Shown one piece after another: positions 46,101 through 53,155 of a stretch of 64,000 nucleotides of DNA. The stretch is from Clostridia bacterium (GTDB lineage: Bacteria; Bacillota; Clostridia; Christensenellales; Aristaeellaceae). Below the pieces are notes generated by a model. It ran no database searches, was not told the DNA's origin, and worked only from the letters and a program-made list of their open reading frames with translations. The DNA is taken from assembly GCA_017549335.1 (NCBI GenBank), contig JAFYVB010000003.1, positions 124,001 to 188,000 on the forward strand, in the 5' to 3' direction. Numbering within the stretch: position 1 is the first letter of the stretch; every line of letters begins with the position of its first letter. A program made the position numbers and the translations under genes.

Positions 46101-46542
46101 AACGAGGATGATCTACAACGGTGGCACCATCATCAACCGCAAGGAAAAGGTGCCCTCCTTCACGGTGACCAAGGTCTGGAAGGGCCTTGAAAACAAGGAG
46201 AAAGCGCCGAAGATCGAGCTGATCCTCTTGTGCAACGGCGTAGAGACCGACGTAAAGACGCCCACGCCCAACAGCCGCGGCGAGTACAGATACTACGATC
46301 TGCCTGCCACGGTAAACGGCGAAACAGCGGTGTATACCGTCAAGGAAAAGCCCATGGGCGGATGCACGGTGAAGTATGAGCTGGCGGACGGCACGGAAAG
46401 CGATCATGCCGATAACGGCGGCAGGATCATCAATACCAAGATCCCTGCCACGGCGGACCTGTCCATGCCCAGGCTGTGGCTTGCGCTGCTGGCAACGTCC
46501 GCGCTGATGATCGCCGTGATCAGACGCAAGGAAGAACGCTAA
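37144..46542 (+). CDS. Giant pilin-like surface adhesin (Cna-B/Spy0128 repeats, BspA module, variant sorting signal)
   Basis: The 3,132-residue protein has a signal peptide (1-35) and an N-terminal part of about 1,150 residues without clear repeats. Cna-B-type domains start near 1190 and 1300. DUF7601/Spy0128-like pilin domains start near 1391, 1519, 1661, 1796, 2311, 2438, 2551, 2674 and 2787, and further Cna-B domains near 2907 and 3005. Such domains carry internal Lys-Asn isopeptide bonds. A BspA-type leucine-rich module (about 1936-2113, with repeated FDTSNVTDMEFMFEGCSSL-like units) and an InlB-type repeat (2163-2240) interrupt the domain begun at 1796. The end is IPATAD, one membrane helix and RRKEER, a variant sortase signal. 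No sortase gene is in the window. It probably mediates adhesion. Confidence 0.9.
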   Translation: MKNNLKSLLNKWFCVCAALLLMLSFACAETAEAKWEADGTAITKVTMQWRTPDRGMEDGDVNRLSIATDSDAKLSMDFQLEVSFSGENDYAPGTVHISFPAQIMRGRDGKLMGRMDLSVPAAPATAADFNWQIINGEYVLTNTRTIGAASSIMIQGTIQNIVPHHVVDLTVSEPLAATCQVITHKGNVISRSSEALTAQLNTFQELTNAHKNSNNELYEELPETIPQRLLDNLPEGADPEDFLYIRWYTYVHHRGNQPFALTVKDTLADAYEKTDEGNKTVSKGILLGSTNVDGEFLGEDRNVFTAEILEDQYHATSTSGYDHAVYLWSAYPKADFRVPLASEPEVTYYFENNAEWAMVDTDGKTETVMQASAQVTYSPVRWEHPQGYFNVNKWTEDNKKDITYGYALNRIKSGEEYELNFRHRAIGFGYFWTSPATQENPEAAERESYGTLGWRQVIEDRQTFFAGENTPLTWEDFEFDSLTVGAPSKYRYAKTSVPKVGHYEKDGKVVDGTVPAGRYGYFADSKLPTPDMKIEYQVKDSGQWLQAAVAQWGDDGKGECAFTELGEGITVQDMTVLFPENTTDIRWSFVSNVYGGKTAEQSELAAVIWDVYPSLTLKPSEKVLEKVNELFASSDTPAAKFRNNVHMTVEGWVNESGSGENLFAEELTNMSRATLCGASYGVSLSKKVSFNRNSTDNGGDNDVANQRVILHYSAAVKEQSNLTDYEDYLQAVAEGIIPEETAGVWYDLLPEGVFPLTDTVKLRNGDTIENMYTVPNWRGSGRTLLVVEAKLKPAPQYGSNGYADSPSISFDAVYSWEDISVLGATTVNYMAFESKTENLRNNTLGSIRNETAEPDDPMGGNNVTTPVMDAEIAGWLKDLDPATDENRFLYARATQNVNANISAVSGVSKTVMSDLKGAYSTGLEGQEQVTVYEGTGYTYRLRVKSAAGTLTGEIVLYDSVENYRLPDPETDATKENDYTDQQQKLNWPGAWENKGQWRGTLISVDAGEFIRLGAAPKVYYSLTPDLQFLQVGTGSAQDGSHAIYSQGAYDLTDENIWQRAQLNENGLWTVPENMLGRISAIAVDAREKTDGTPFELNESKAASVYLHMTAPDDNGDPDTWNAKGAFAHKTAADGTVLSEIDWEKAQDPANNMYAYNNTFLKCIQRGTLPDSGSTRWVMRNDYTRVGIAAKAIRVTKEWQDQDNHDNLRPASVTVTLLRKIRGGEYETVTDAQGAAKTVELSEANGWTSTFDQLDVTDPQGNPYLYTVTENAVDGYTLTMQPEGENAFTLVNSHPNVQTTLSGEKIWEDDENVRGLRPESITLTLYRDGEYVRQITVRPDSAGRWRYTFGDLDKYAQGGREYVYTVEEDYVPKYAADTQDVLNIKNTYDPFGDLSIEKQLENVTEAAKDKEFTFTLTLLAEKTGAEEPAPLMDEYAYKVFRLEDGEWTETRTGTISCSGQFTLRGGEKIVVYDLPSESTYAVEENEVPGFTLTESVNASGMIRANRTAEAVFVNRYSSKGSVQLAVTKKMNGQVLTYGSFGFELYAIEYGDNPDPQMIRVAYNNNAAASAGGKGEALSSTAPAYFGQLNYTEADDGKTFQYGIVEKNDAKPGYTYDDAQYMISVTVTDNGDGTMTAVAKTQDGKDATDPASIVFENEYKAEGETVLRAWKQLLKRDLKDGEFTFTLASYDEESGTAGEVIATVTNDAEGNVVFPALKFTQDHLSNSVSEPAVYSYIAAETAGDDETVIYSEREFVFRITVYDNKDGTLSFGQEMFKLEDGALTELHAAPVFVNDLYDGALTITKTVEGELPDPEQEFNFKLRFTGELQPEDFDDILDDQEQSSGSGQPFYATPEQLQGDAYAVIDSDGVMTFFRSDEKMVDHLGRAFSMPEGADRWTKDGLVYYPVDEEIMDEETLRPWEEWGDNKRVTRVEMAGALKPATLFSFFFEFHNVTEIDLHLLDTSAAVSTRAMFSQCFVLKQIDVSGFDTSNVENMRCMFTNCEALKTLDVSNFDTSKNTTMYAMFAESDITHLDLSNFDTSNVTDMEFMFEGCSSLKYLDLSSFNTSKVTTMLQTFHGCTSLQYLDISCFDTRSVTTKNRFLYDCGNLRALAVGDNFKFTNVDTYTGLPNYWWYNADSGKSISRYNLLTQGGNGGLWLRSGTGIYKMSFDPGEGTGAMPVQRSLTTMAHTFTPKFVRHRHAITGFEDENGNFYPVINGEVTIPANRYSGEAEITLTALWEKTKYTVEMDEDTFAFALMTGETAEFVDIPAGTAYEIWEETPAGWVLVEKTNDTGVIEPLKTTEAEFTNEWTPDAVKVWLRASKLVDGLPAEDTFEFALLDADGQTIETVESAAGGGITFTALEFDKNDLDASPITYYLKEIKGEDSTLNYDETVYRAVITLSVETVEEEEVLSAEVTYYKGEETTPLADVPVFRNTHKPGALKIEKTVSGATAKAAEQEFTVEVTFADKNREEWNGEVKVDGTETETVNGKLTLTITGGETVTVSDIPASVRYEVKETGSYPGWTVDETVHTGVIKSTKTDEVTFTNAYSARGAAVIEAEKNLIGRTPKDGEFTFTLVDGNNNEIGTASNAYVRVPEGDGYAYRHLAAFPEITYTAEGEYTYKIIETAGDDATVEYADAPLEVTVTVKDTEGKGRLTAAVSYAGGSNVITNRVKTGAFTLTKTVVNGKEIHEGKQFAFTVYLSDAQGQPLNGEYPLNDAETLTVTGGAGKLTLADGETAEITGLPHGARYSIVEDVEDGFRQTSTGAAGTVKVNETAEAVFTNTYHAEGEHRFEGVKVLNNAELQAGQFTFELIGSDGLPIESVTNDAEGRFLFATLHFEDADAGEKTYVIHEVAGSLPGITYDKTEYEVTLIITDNGDGTLDIVAEGAEDGIVFTNRYDENKDETILVSFAVTKEWQGGGSGAIQLTLYADGEKMDPQPVCERDGDRYIYHNLQKYKDGKLVEYAAKERYVDGYITIYDNVAPYEDETRMIYNGGTIINRKEKVPSFTVTKVWKGLENKEKAPKIELILLCNGVETDVKTPTPNSRGEYRYYDLPATVNGETAVYTVKEKPMGGCTVKYELADGTESDHADNGGRIINTKIPATADLSMPRLWLALLATSALMIAVIRRKEER

Positions 46543-46552
46543 ATACAAACAA

Positions 46553-46589
46553 ATTCCCTGCTGCAATATCTGCAGCAGGGAATGTTTTT
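46553..46589. terminator. Terminator shared by the adhesin gene and the convergent gene
   Basis: A 13-bp stem ATTCCCTGCTGCA with loop ATATC is followed by GTTTTT. Confidence 0.9.
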
Positions 46590-46599
46590 ATATGCGCTG

Positions 46600-48873
46600 T
46601 TATTCCGCGGGGATGTAGAGCAGCGTTTTGATGGGGCGGGCCATGCCGGCGCAGCTTTGACCGGAGGTGGAGGGGCAGTTCAGCTCGGTCACTGTACCGT
46701 CCTTCACTATGCACATAACGGCGGAGGCGCCGCCGTCCACGTTCATCAGATTGTGGATATCGGGGCAGAGCTGCCGTGCGATACGGCACATTTCGACGTA
46801 ATCGGCGCCGGCAGACAGCCGTGTGCGGCCGGAGTAGACGATGAGCACCATATCGCCGCCTTTTGTGCAGCCGATGGCTGTGCGGGGATGGCGGCTGAGG
46901 GTGTGCAGATCGGATTCCTGCGTCTGGCGGGAGAGGGGGGAGGTCCAGCCCTCTTTTGCAAACCATGCCGTCAGATCGCTTTCATCGCAAAGGGCTTTTC
47001 CCTCGCAAATCAGCGACAGACCGCCGCCGTAGGCCCAGCGAACGCGGCGCCATGCTTCGGGATCGACGCCTTCGGGAGCGTTCAGACAGACCGAGAAGGG
47101 AAGCGCGGAGGCATCATAGTAGCCATCCTGCAGCGGTGTAAGATGGGCAAGCAGCGATTGCGCTGCATCGGCGCGCAGCGATACCACAACGCCTGCACTG
47201 GGCAAAATCACGTCGCCTGCGCGTACACAGTGGATGCGATCCTGCAAAATGACCAGATTCACGCGGCCTTCGCCCACCGTTTTCCGATAGGTTTTGCGGT
47301 CGGCGTCGCTGTCTTCGCGGGAAAGATAAGGCGTGTACACGCATACGGGGGCGTCATTTTGCGCGTTGACGCACTCACGATCCCATGAAAAGACGTGATC
47401 GCCCACGCGGATGCTGCCGCCGCCCAGACGGAAATTGCAAAACAGGAAGGTGCCGTCTTCCTTCATGGCCATGCACATTTTGGCGAACAGGGGGAAGGTT
47501 TCCACGCGTCTGTTCCCTTCAAAGCACAGCTTGTAATCCAGATGCCCCGCCGTTACGTCGGCCTGTTCCGGAGGACGGTCACGGCGCAGTTCGTTATACA
47601 GCGCGGAGAGCTTGGGCGTCATGAAGAACAGAAAATTGCTGAATACGCCTGTTTCCTCCGGAGCAAACATTTCGCGCAGCGGCCTGTTCTCATCCCGGCT
47701 GCGCACTCCTGCGTTTCTGGCGGAGGTGACGCGCAAAGCGTGCACGAGGATGCCCTTTGACGGGCTTTCTGCGGCATAGGGCAGCGGCGCGGGGGAAAGG
47801 GTTTCATCAAAATAATGGGCGGAAAAAGTGAGATTTTTGAAGCTGTTCAGATAATCGGATACCGCCTGCTCACGGGCGAGGTCATGGGCGGCAAAGGCGT
47901 TTTTGTCCCGGGGCATACACAGGTGCAGCGGCAGGCCGGCATCCTGATACATATTGATGAATTGCTCGGGATAGCGGCGGTACATTTCTTCTGCCGACAG
48001 GGTGTATATCGAATCGCCGAATCGCTTTTGCAGCTGCCACAACTGCAGATAGGAAAGCCGTGTGCGCTCCCGCAGCGGGACGTATTCTGTTACGTCAAAG
48101 TGGGCGGGTACGTATACGATGCAGCTGCGTATGCGGTCAAGAGAGCCGATCAGCGCACGGGCATAAAACCCCGTGGGGCGCGCGTGGATTACGGCGTTGA
48201 TACGCAAAGAACGGCATTGCAAAAGCGCTTCTTCGCCGTAGGCGAACAGGGCAGATGCATCAGAAAAATCCGTATCATCGGAAATAAATACGGCGGGGAG
48301 TCCGTTCAGCGCGTCATTCAGCAGGTTTTCACAAACAAAATCCTCGCCGAGCAGCACATAAACGGCTTTTCCGAGGCGCAGCGCATTTTCCGCATCCTTG
48401 CGCAGGTGCTGCAGATAGGCCGTATCGTATACGGCGAAAATAACAGAGGAAACCTGCAGCAAAAGCGCGTTTTTCTGTGCGCTTTGGTCGATCAGCAGAT
48501 CGCTGTATTCGATTTGAGCCTCCCGCCATGTATCAAGCTTATCAGCCAGCGCTTCACGCCGAAGATGCTGAATATGACGGTACAGATCCTCCATCGAGGC
48601 GTTATCCCATCCGTGCACGGCTTCGGGGGTAGAGAAGGCAGCTTGGATACGCAGATCGCAGGCGGATTTTTCTGCCTGTGTGATATGCCCCGACTGCAGC
48701 ATCCGGTCCGTCAGCGCATCCTGCACACGGGTGACACCGCCGCCGAGCGCACCAAAATACAGGGTGATATCCCTGTGCGCATAGGAGGAATACAGCACGT
48801 CACCCAGCAGGCCGCGGCGCAGATAACTGCCCGGACGGCGGGACGGATCGAACAAATTCAACATGGCTTGCAT
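46600..48873 (-). CDS. Large protein with C-terminal phosphodiester-glycosidase domain
   Basis: The protein has 757 residues and no signal peptide. The last 270 residues match the NAGPA fold: HPRTAIGCTKGGDMVLIVYS and LMNVDGGASAVM correspond to the same motifs in the protein at 27304. The N-terminal 480 residues are unassigned; they contain alternating strand-helix segments such as AVYVLLGEDFV and INAVIHARPTGFYARALIG, and might be a glycosidase-like or nucleotide-fold domain. It is a single-gene unit. Two proteins with this rare domain within 20 kb suggest a shared phosphodiester-linked glycan substrate. Confidence 0.72.
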   Translation of the reverse strand: MQAMLNLFDPSRRPGSYLRRGLLGDVLYSSYAHRDITLYFGALGGGVTRVQDALTDRMLQSGHITQAEKSACDLRIQAAFSTPEAVHGWDNASMEDLYRHIQHLRREALADKLDTWREAQIEYSDLLIDQSAQKNALLLQVSSVIFAVYDTAYLQHLRKDAENALRLGKAVYVLLGEDFVCENLLNDALNGLPAVFISDDTDFSDASALFAYGEEALLQCRSLRINAVIHARPTGFYARALIGSLDRIRSCIVYVPAHFDVTEYVPLRERTRLSYLQLWQLQKRFGDSIYTLSAEEMYRRYPEQFINMYQDAGLPLHLCMPRDKNAFAAHDLAREQAVSDYLNSFKNLTFSAHYFDETLSPAPLPYAAESPSKGILVHALRVTSARNAGVRSRDENRPLREMFAPEETGVFSNFLFFMTPKLSALYNELRRDRPPEQADVTAGHLDYKLCFEGNRRVETFPLFAKMCMAMKEDGTFLFCNFRLGGGSIRVGDHVFSWDRECVNAQNDAPVCVYTPYLSREDSDADRKTYRKTVGEGRVNLVILQDRIHCVRAGDVILPSAGVVVSLRADAAQSLLAHLTPLQDGYYDASALPFSVCLNAPEGVDPEAWRRVRWAYGGGLSLICEGKALCDESDLTAWFAKEGWTSPLSRQTQESDLHTLSRHPRTAIGCTKGGDMVLIVYSGRTRLSAGADYVEMCRIARQLCPDIHNLMNVDGGASAVMCIVKDGTVTELNCPSTSGQSCAGMARPIKTLLYIPAE

Positions 48874-48901
48874 ATTGTGAGGTTTCCTTCGGTTTTTTTA
48901 T

Positions 48902-48939
48902 ATTATAGCAATAAAACAGACGGTCGGCAAGACCGTCTG
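48902..48939 (-). promoter_or_regulatory. Terminator of the ABC-2 operon overlapping the next promoter
   Basis: On the minus strand a perfect 9-bp stem CAGACGGTC/GACCGTCTG with loop TTGCC is followed by TTTTATT. The same bases supply a -35 TTGCCG (48925-48930), 17 bases from TATAAT (48902-48907), the promoter of the next gene. Confidence 0.75.
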
Positions 48940-48957
48940 AATGATACAGGAACCTTC

Positions 48958-49818
48958 TCAGTACTTTTTCTGTTTGCGGGACATGCTCAGGATGGCCAGC
49001 AGATAGAACAGAATGCCCGTGCCTGCCAGCACCAGCAGGTGGAAGCCGATTTCGGGCTGCCAGGAGCCAAAGTCGAAGGTGACGCCGATTTCCTTTTCAA
49101 ACTCCTCCCGTGCAGTTTCGGGCAGCGCGGCAAAGCCGGCGGTCAGGCCGTCGTGCATCAGCAGCTGACGGAAAACCACGGCGGCATGGGCGCAGGGAAA
49201 GCACTTGATCACCCAGCGCACGCCCTCGGGCAGCGAGCCGATGGGAATGTACGCGCCCACGAGGAAACCGATGAGCGTGCCCAGAATGATGCTGACGGTG
49301 GTATAGGTGCTGCTTGTTTTGATAAAGGAAACCACAAAGCATACCATGGCGCTGGAGGCGAAGGAGGACAGCAGAATAACGCCCAGAACCTTCAGGTGGG
49401 TGATCAGGCTCGCCGCTTCACCGCCGTTCAATACGATGTACGCTTCGCCCACGGCAAAGGTGATCACGGACATAATGATGCTGATGATCAGCCCTGTAAG
49501 CATATAGCCGCCCGCCACGCTGCTGCGTTTGAGCGGCGAGGAATAAAAATCCTTGATGCATTTGTTTTCGCGGTCGGACACCATTACGGAGTAGGCGCCC
49601 ATGCCGGTGGTAATGGCCGAGGAGGCCAGCATCCCCGCCACCACCCACGAAGTCATGATGGCTTTGGCGTCGGGGAGGAATTCCAACCCGTCGGTGATGG
49701 AATCGCCGATGAAGAAAACGAACAGGCAGAAAATGATGAGCACGCCAAGGAGGGAGAAAAACACGCCGCCCTTGTCCTTAAAGAAGATCTTTAATCCTCT
49801 CACGGTCATCCGGATCAT
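48958..49818 (-). CDS. ABC-2 type exporter permease
   Basis: The 286-residue protein has six hydrophobic segments and the ABC-2 family layout: an N-terminal amphipathic start (MIRMTVRGLKIFFKDKGGVF), a large extracellular loop with KEIGVTFDFGSWQPEIGF and the conserved region DRENKCIKDFYSSPLKRSS. It overlaps the ATPase stop by four bases. Drug, lipid or peptide export is possible. Confidence 0.92.
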   Translation of the reverse strand: MIRMTVRGLKIFFKDKGGVFFSLLGVLIIFCLFVFFIGDSITDGLEFLPDAKAIMTSWVVAGMLASSAITTGMGAYSVMVSDRENKCIKDFYSSPLKRSSVAGGYMLTGLIISIIMSVITFAVGEAYIVLNGGEAASLITHLKVLGVILLSSFASSAMVCFVVSFIKTSSTYTTVSIILGTLIGFLVGAYIPIGSLPEGVRWVIKCFPCAHAAVVFRQLLMHDGLTAGFAALPETAREEFEKEIGVTFDFGSWQPEIGFHLLVLAGTGILFYLLAILSMSRKQKKY

Positions 49819-50735
49819 TCTCTCAGCTCCTTTCCGGTGATGTTCAGGAATACGTCGTCCATGGTGCCGTAAAGCACCTCAAAGCTTTCCACAAGGTCCT
49901 TGACGGGGGCGAGAAGATCCAGCGCATCCAGGGTGGATTTGATTTTTACGTCCACAAAATCAGCTCTGACGGTATAGGACAGCTTTTTTTCATCCAGATA
50001 AGCCTGAAGAGGCGCCTGCATTTGGGCTTTGGGTTTGATGCAGACGTGCTCAAAGCTGTATTTTTCCTTCAGTTCGTAGGGCGTTCCCTGCGCAACGATC
50101 AGGCCGTCATCCATGATGACCACGTAATCGGCTTTGGCGGCTTCCTCCATGTAGTGGGTGGTGAGGAAGATGGTCATGTTGTTTTCCTTTTGCAGCCGTT
50201 CCACCGTTTCCCAGATGTGCTTTCTTGTCTGGGGGTCAAGACCGGTGGTGGGCTCGTCCAGGAACAGAATACGGGGCGTATTGAGCAGCGCCCGGGCAAT
50301 ATCCGCCCGGCGGCGCTGACCGCCCGACAGCGTGCCGTAGGTTCTGTTCATGAACTCGGTGATCTCGGCATACACGGCGGCTTTTTGCACGGCTTCCTTT
50401 CGCGCAGCTGCGGTTTTGTGATAAAAGCCTGCGCGGATCAGCAGGTTTTCCCGAACGGTCAGGCGTTTGTCCATCAGGTTATCCTGAAACACAACGCCGA
50501 TGCTGCTGCGGATCTGCTCCGACTGCGCGTCAAGATCGCAGCCGGCTACCGTGACCTTGCCCTCGTCATACCGACTGAGGGTGCAGAGAATATCAATGGT
50601 GGTGGATTTTCCGGCGCCGTTGGGGCCCAGAAAGGCAAAAAGCGTGCCTTCTTTGACTGCAAAATCGATGCCCTTGACCGCCTTGACTTTGCCGAAAGAT
50701 TTCTTCAAAGAAGAAACGGTGATAATATCGTTCAT
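49815..50735 (-). CDS. ABC exporter ATPase (DrrA/CcmA type)
   Basis: The 306-residue ATPase has Walker A LGPNGAGKSTT, the Q-loop VFQDNLMDKRLTV, the signature YGTLSGGQRRRADIARAL, Walker B RILFLDEPTTGLD and switch LTTHYMEEA. The C-terminal domain is typical of DrrA-like ATPases. It pairs with the ABC-2 permease. Confidence 0.94.
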   Translation of the reverse strand: MNDIITVSSLKKSFGKVKAVKGIDFAVKEGTLFAFLGPNGAGKSTTIDILCTLSRYDEGKVTVAGCDLDAQSEQIRSSIGVVFQDNLMDKRLTVRENLLIRAGFYHKTAAARKEAVQKAAVYAEITEFMNRTYGTLSGGQRRRADIARALLNTPRILFLDEPTTGLDPQTRKHIWETVERLQKENNMTIFLTTHYMEEAAKADYVVIMDDGLIVAQGTPYELKEKYSFEHVCIKPKAQMQAPLQAYLDEKKLSYTVRADFVDVKIKSTLDALDLLAPVKDLVESFEVLYGTMDDVFLNITGKELRE

Positions 50736-50765
50736 TATGGTTTTCCTTTCTTCAGGGTAACGGAA

Positions 50766-50794
50766 AGTATATCATATCCGAGGGAAAAGGGCAA
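50766..50794 (-). promoter_or_regulatory. Promoter of the ABC-2 operon
   Basis: TTGCCC (50789-50794) and TATACT (50766-50771) on the minus strand are 17 bases apart. Confidence 0.7.
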
Positions 50795-50863
50795 TAAAAA
50801 CTCTCTTGTATGCCATCTTCCGGCGTGATATAATATTTGTAATGCTGACGAGAGGTTGAAATA

Positions 50864-53104
50864 ATGAAAAGACAAGAGCTCCTTCAAAAGAATGTTTTTT
50901 CGGTTCAGGACCATTTTTTTGTGTTTGATTCGGAGCGCCTTGACGATGTACGGTCAAAGCTGTACGGATATTGTGTTCAGGAAGACGGCATTTTTGAGGA
51001 TGCGGAGTTTCAAGCCGGAAAGCAGCTGGATTTCAACGGGCGCGGATCCTATATTGCGCTTGTGCGCAGCGGAAACACCCTGACCATTCGTCAGGATTAT
51101 CACGGAAGCTACGGTTTGTATTGCTACCGTGAGGGCGATTACTTTGCCCTGAGCAATTCCCTTTTGCTGCTGATGGAGTATCTGACGGGAAAACGTAAAA
51201 TGACCGTCAACAAGGACTACGCTTATCATATGTTCCGGCTGAATTCCTTTGCGTATTCCGAAACGATCATCAACGAGATCGTTGATCTGGAGAGCGAAGC
51301 GTACGTCGAAATCGATATTGCTGCCAAAACGATGGAAGTGCATCCCGTCGATTATGGGGATAATACCGTTGATCCCTGCTCGCCTGAAGGCATTGAATTG
51401 CTGGATCAATGGTATCGCCGCTGGACGAATATCATGCGCGCGGTGGGGCGGAAAACGCAGAACGTCAACATATCGCTTTCAGGCGGCTTTGATTCGCGGC
51501 TTGTCTTTTTGCTGGCGCTCAATTCGGGGATGGATTTGAGCCGGGTCAAGATTCATTCGATCAACGACGGGCTCCATACCCATGATGAAGACTATGAGAT
51601 CGCTTCGCAGATCGCCGATCATTACGGTCTGGAACTGAATAAAAAAGTGCTTCTGGATGAAATGGCAAACTTTACAATGGAAGATTGCCTGAATGTATCG
51701 TTCTATTCCAAGCTGAGCATTCATGAGCAGCTGTACTTCAAACGCGGTGTTCTCAGGAACCGCCGGTTTACGTTTCCCGGTTCGGGCGGCGAAAATGTTC
51801 GCGCGTGCTGGCGGGAATCACCTCGATTTTTCCTTCAAAAAAGACGGGGCGAGATAAAAAGAATGTCCCTGCAGGCGGCTCCGCAGCTCTTGCGGTCGAT
51901 GGAGAATGTGCTGGACCGTACTTTTTCGCAGCTGCGGAAAAAGCATCATGTGAAGGATGAGCAGGATCCGATCCTCTCCCTGTATGCATACCGGGACGTG
52001 CGCTGCAGACATCATTTCGCAAAATCCGGCCTTGAGGATTATTTTGCAAATAACATCAATCTCTCCCCTTTTATGGATCCCGATTTGTGTAAGCTCAAAG
52101 GAACCAGTGCGCATTGCAAGGATACAAATCTGATCATGACGCTGATCTTTTGCAGATACAGGAAAGAGCTGCTTGATTTTAAGTTTGACAGCGGCCGCAG
52201 CATTGATGCAAAAACGATCGCTTATGCGCAGAAAATCGCGGACAGTTATCCTTTTGAAGAGAAAAAGGAGAATGCGGCGTTTTACCTGACGGACGCCCGG
52301 GACGGGTTGCCTGCGAATGATAACCCCACGCTTTACCCGCCTGCGGTTTTGTCCTATCTTTACGAGGTGCTTCAAGGAGAAGAGGGAAAGAAGATCTTTG
52401 CATCGCAGTTTCCTGCGGAATTGTATGACTATGCCCGCAATTATACGCTGCAGACAAAATTCTTTCCGCTGAGCGCAGGATATGTTGTATTTGGCATTCT
52501 GCGGGCGATTGATGCGCAAAACGGGACAGCCGTTTCCTCAACAAAGAAGAGATTGGATGGCTATTGCGGAAGAAAAATAAATCTCAGGGATTTTTATACC
52601 GCAAGAATCGACGTCCGTCTTTTGAATGAGGGCGGCAGCAGCTTTGAAATCGAAAGCATTTCCGATCCCGAAGCAAGGGTGGAGCAGCCTTGGTGGATCC
52701 AGAAAGACGGAAGCGGATGCGTGATCGAATCGACAAGGATGAATCTGAAAATGACGATTCGCTGCGATACGGACGGCTTGCTGCGCGTTGTTTTGCGAAG
52801 TCTTGACAGTCGGGATAAAGAAGGAAGACATATTCCTTTTTGGCTTCGATACAAGCAGATTACCGTCGATGATCAGGTACGGTACGAAACCTATAGAGTC
52901 TGGCATGACGAACCCTGCTGCCTCAAGAAGGAGGTAAAGGCAGGGAAGAAAATTACGCTTCGGTTTTTCTGGGAACCCTGCTTTTATCCCGTTGCGCGGA
53001 GCGAAAAGGAAAAGCAGGCGGAGAAACGGATGGAAACAGACCGCATAAAACAGCGTTGGGAAAAAAGACTGAAAAAGACCCTGAAAAAGCTTTTGAAAAG
53101 ATAA
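50864..53104 (+). CDS. Asparagine-synthase-like PP-loop protein with C-terminal beta domain
   Basis: The 746-residue protein has an N-terminal part (1-170) resembling the degenerate glutaminase-like domain of AsnB homologues (FNGRGSYIALVRSGNTLTIR, GSYGLYCY) but without an N-terminal Cys nucleophile. The PP-loop NISLSGGFDSRLVF (about 204-212) begins an ATP-pyrophosphatase/amidoligase domain. From about 585 a beta-rich domain (RIDVRLLNEGGSSFEIE, LRSLDSRDKEGRHIPFWL) resembles a module at the end of cell-surface glycosyltransferases. The tail is lysine-rich. It may amidate or ligate a polymer or peptide precursor; the substrate is unknown. Confidence 0.75.
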   Translation: MKRQELLQKNVFSVQDHFFVFDSERLDDVRSKLYGYCVQEDGIFEDAEFQAGKQLDFNGRGSYIALVRSGNTLTIRQDYHGSYGLYCYREGDYFALSNSLLLLMEYLTGKRKMTVNKDYAYHMFRLNSFAYSETIINEIVDLESEAYVEIDIAAKTMEVHPVDYGDNTVDPCSPEGIELLDQWYRRWTNIMRAVGRKTQNVNISLSGGFDSRLVFLLALNSGMDLSRVKIHSINDGLHTHDEDYEIASQIADHYGLELNKKVLLDEMANFTMEDCLNVSFYSKLSIHEQLYFKRGVLRNRRFTFPGSGGENVRACWRESPRFFLQKRRGEIKRMSLQAAPQLLRSMENVLDRTFSQLRKKHHVKDEQDPILSLYAYRDVRCRHHFAKSGLEDYFANNINLSPFMDPDLCKLKGTSAHCKDTNLIMTLIFCRYRKELLDFKFDSGRSIDAKTIAYAQKIADSYPFEEKKENAAFYLTDARDGLPANDNPTLYPPAVLSYLYEVLQGEEGKKIFASQFPAELYDYARNYTLQTKFFPLSAGYVVFGILRAIDAQNGTAVSSTKKRLDGYCGRKINLRDFYTARIDVRLLNEGGSSFEIESISDPEARVEQPWWIQKDGSGCVIESTRMNLKMTIRCDTDGLLRVVLRSLDSRDKEGRHIPFWLRYKQITVDDQVRYETYRVWHDEPCCLKKEVKAGKKITLRFFWEPCFYPVARSEKEKQAEKRMETDRIKQRWEKRLKKTLKKLLKR

Positions 53105-53139
53105 ATAAAAACGCCGGCAGGAGAAGTTCTCCTGCCGGC
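53102..53139 (-). terminator. Terminator of the phosphohexomutase gene
   Basis: The inverted repeat GCCGGCAGGAG/CTCCTGCCGGC is followed on the minus strand by GTTTTTATTT. On the plus strand it has no T tract, so it mainly ends the mutase transcript. Confidence 0.85.
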
Positions 53140-53155
53140 TAAGCATTCGGGGTGC

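Noticed and set aside
43459..46566. A 1,035-codon open frame on the minus strand
   Set aside because: It is again antisense to the adhesin gene and runs through the terminator at 46553-46589.
47815..49794. A 659-codon open frame on the plus strand
   Set aside because: It spans two real minus-strand genes, a terminator and a promoter, and has no recognisable domain.
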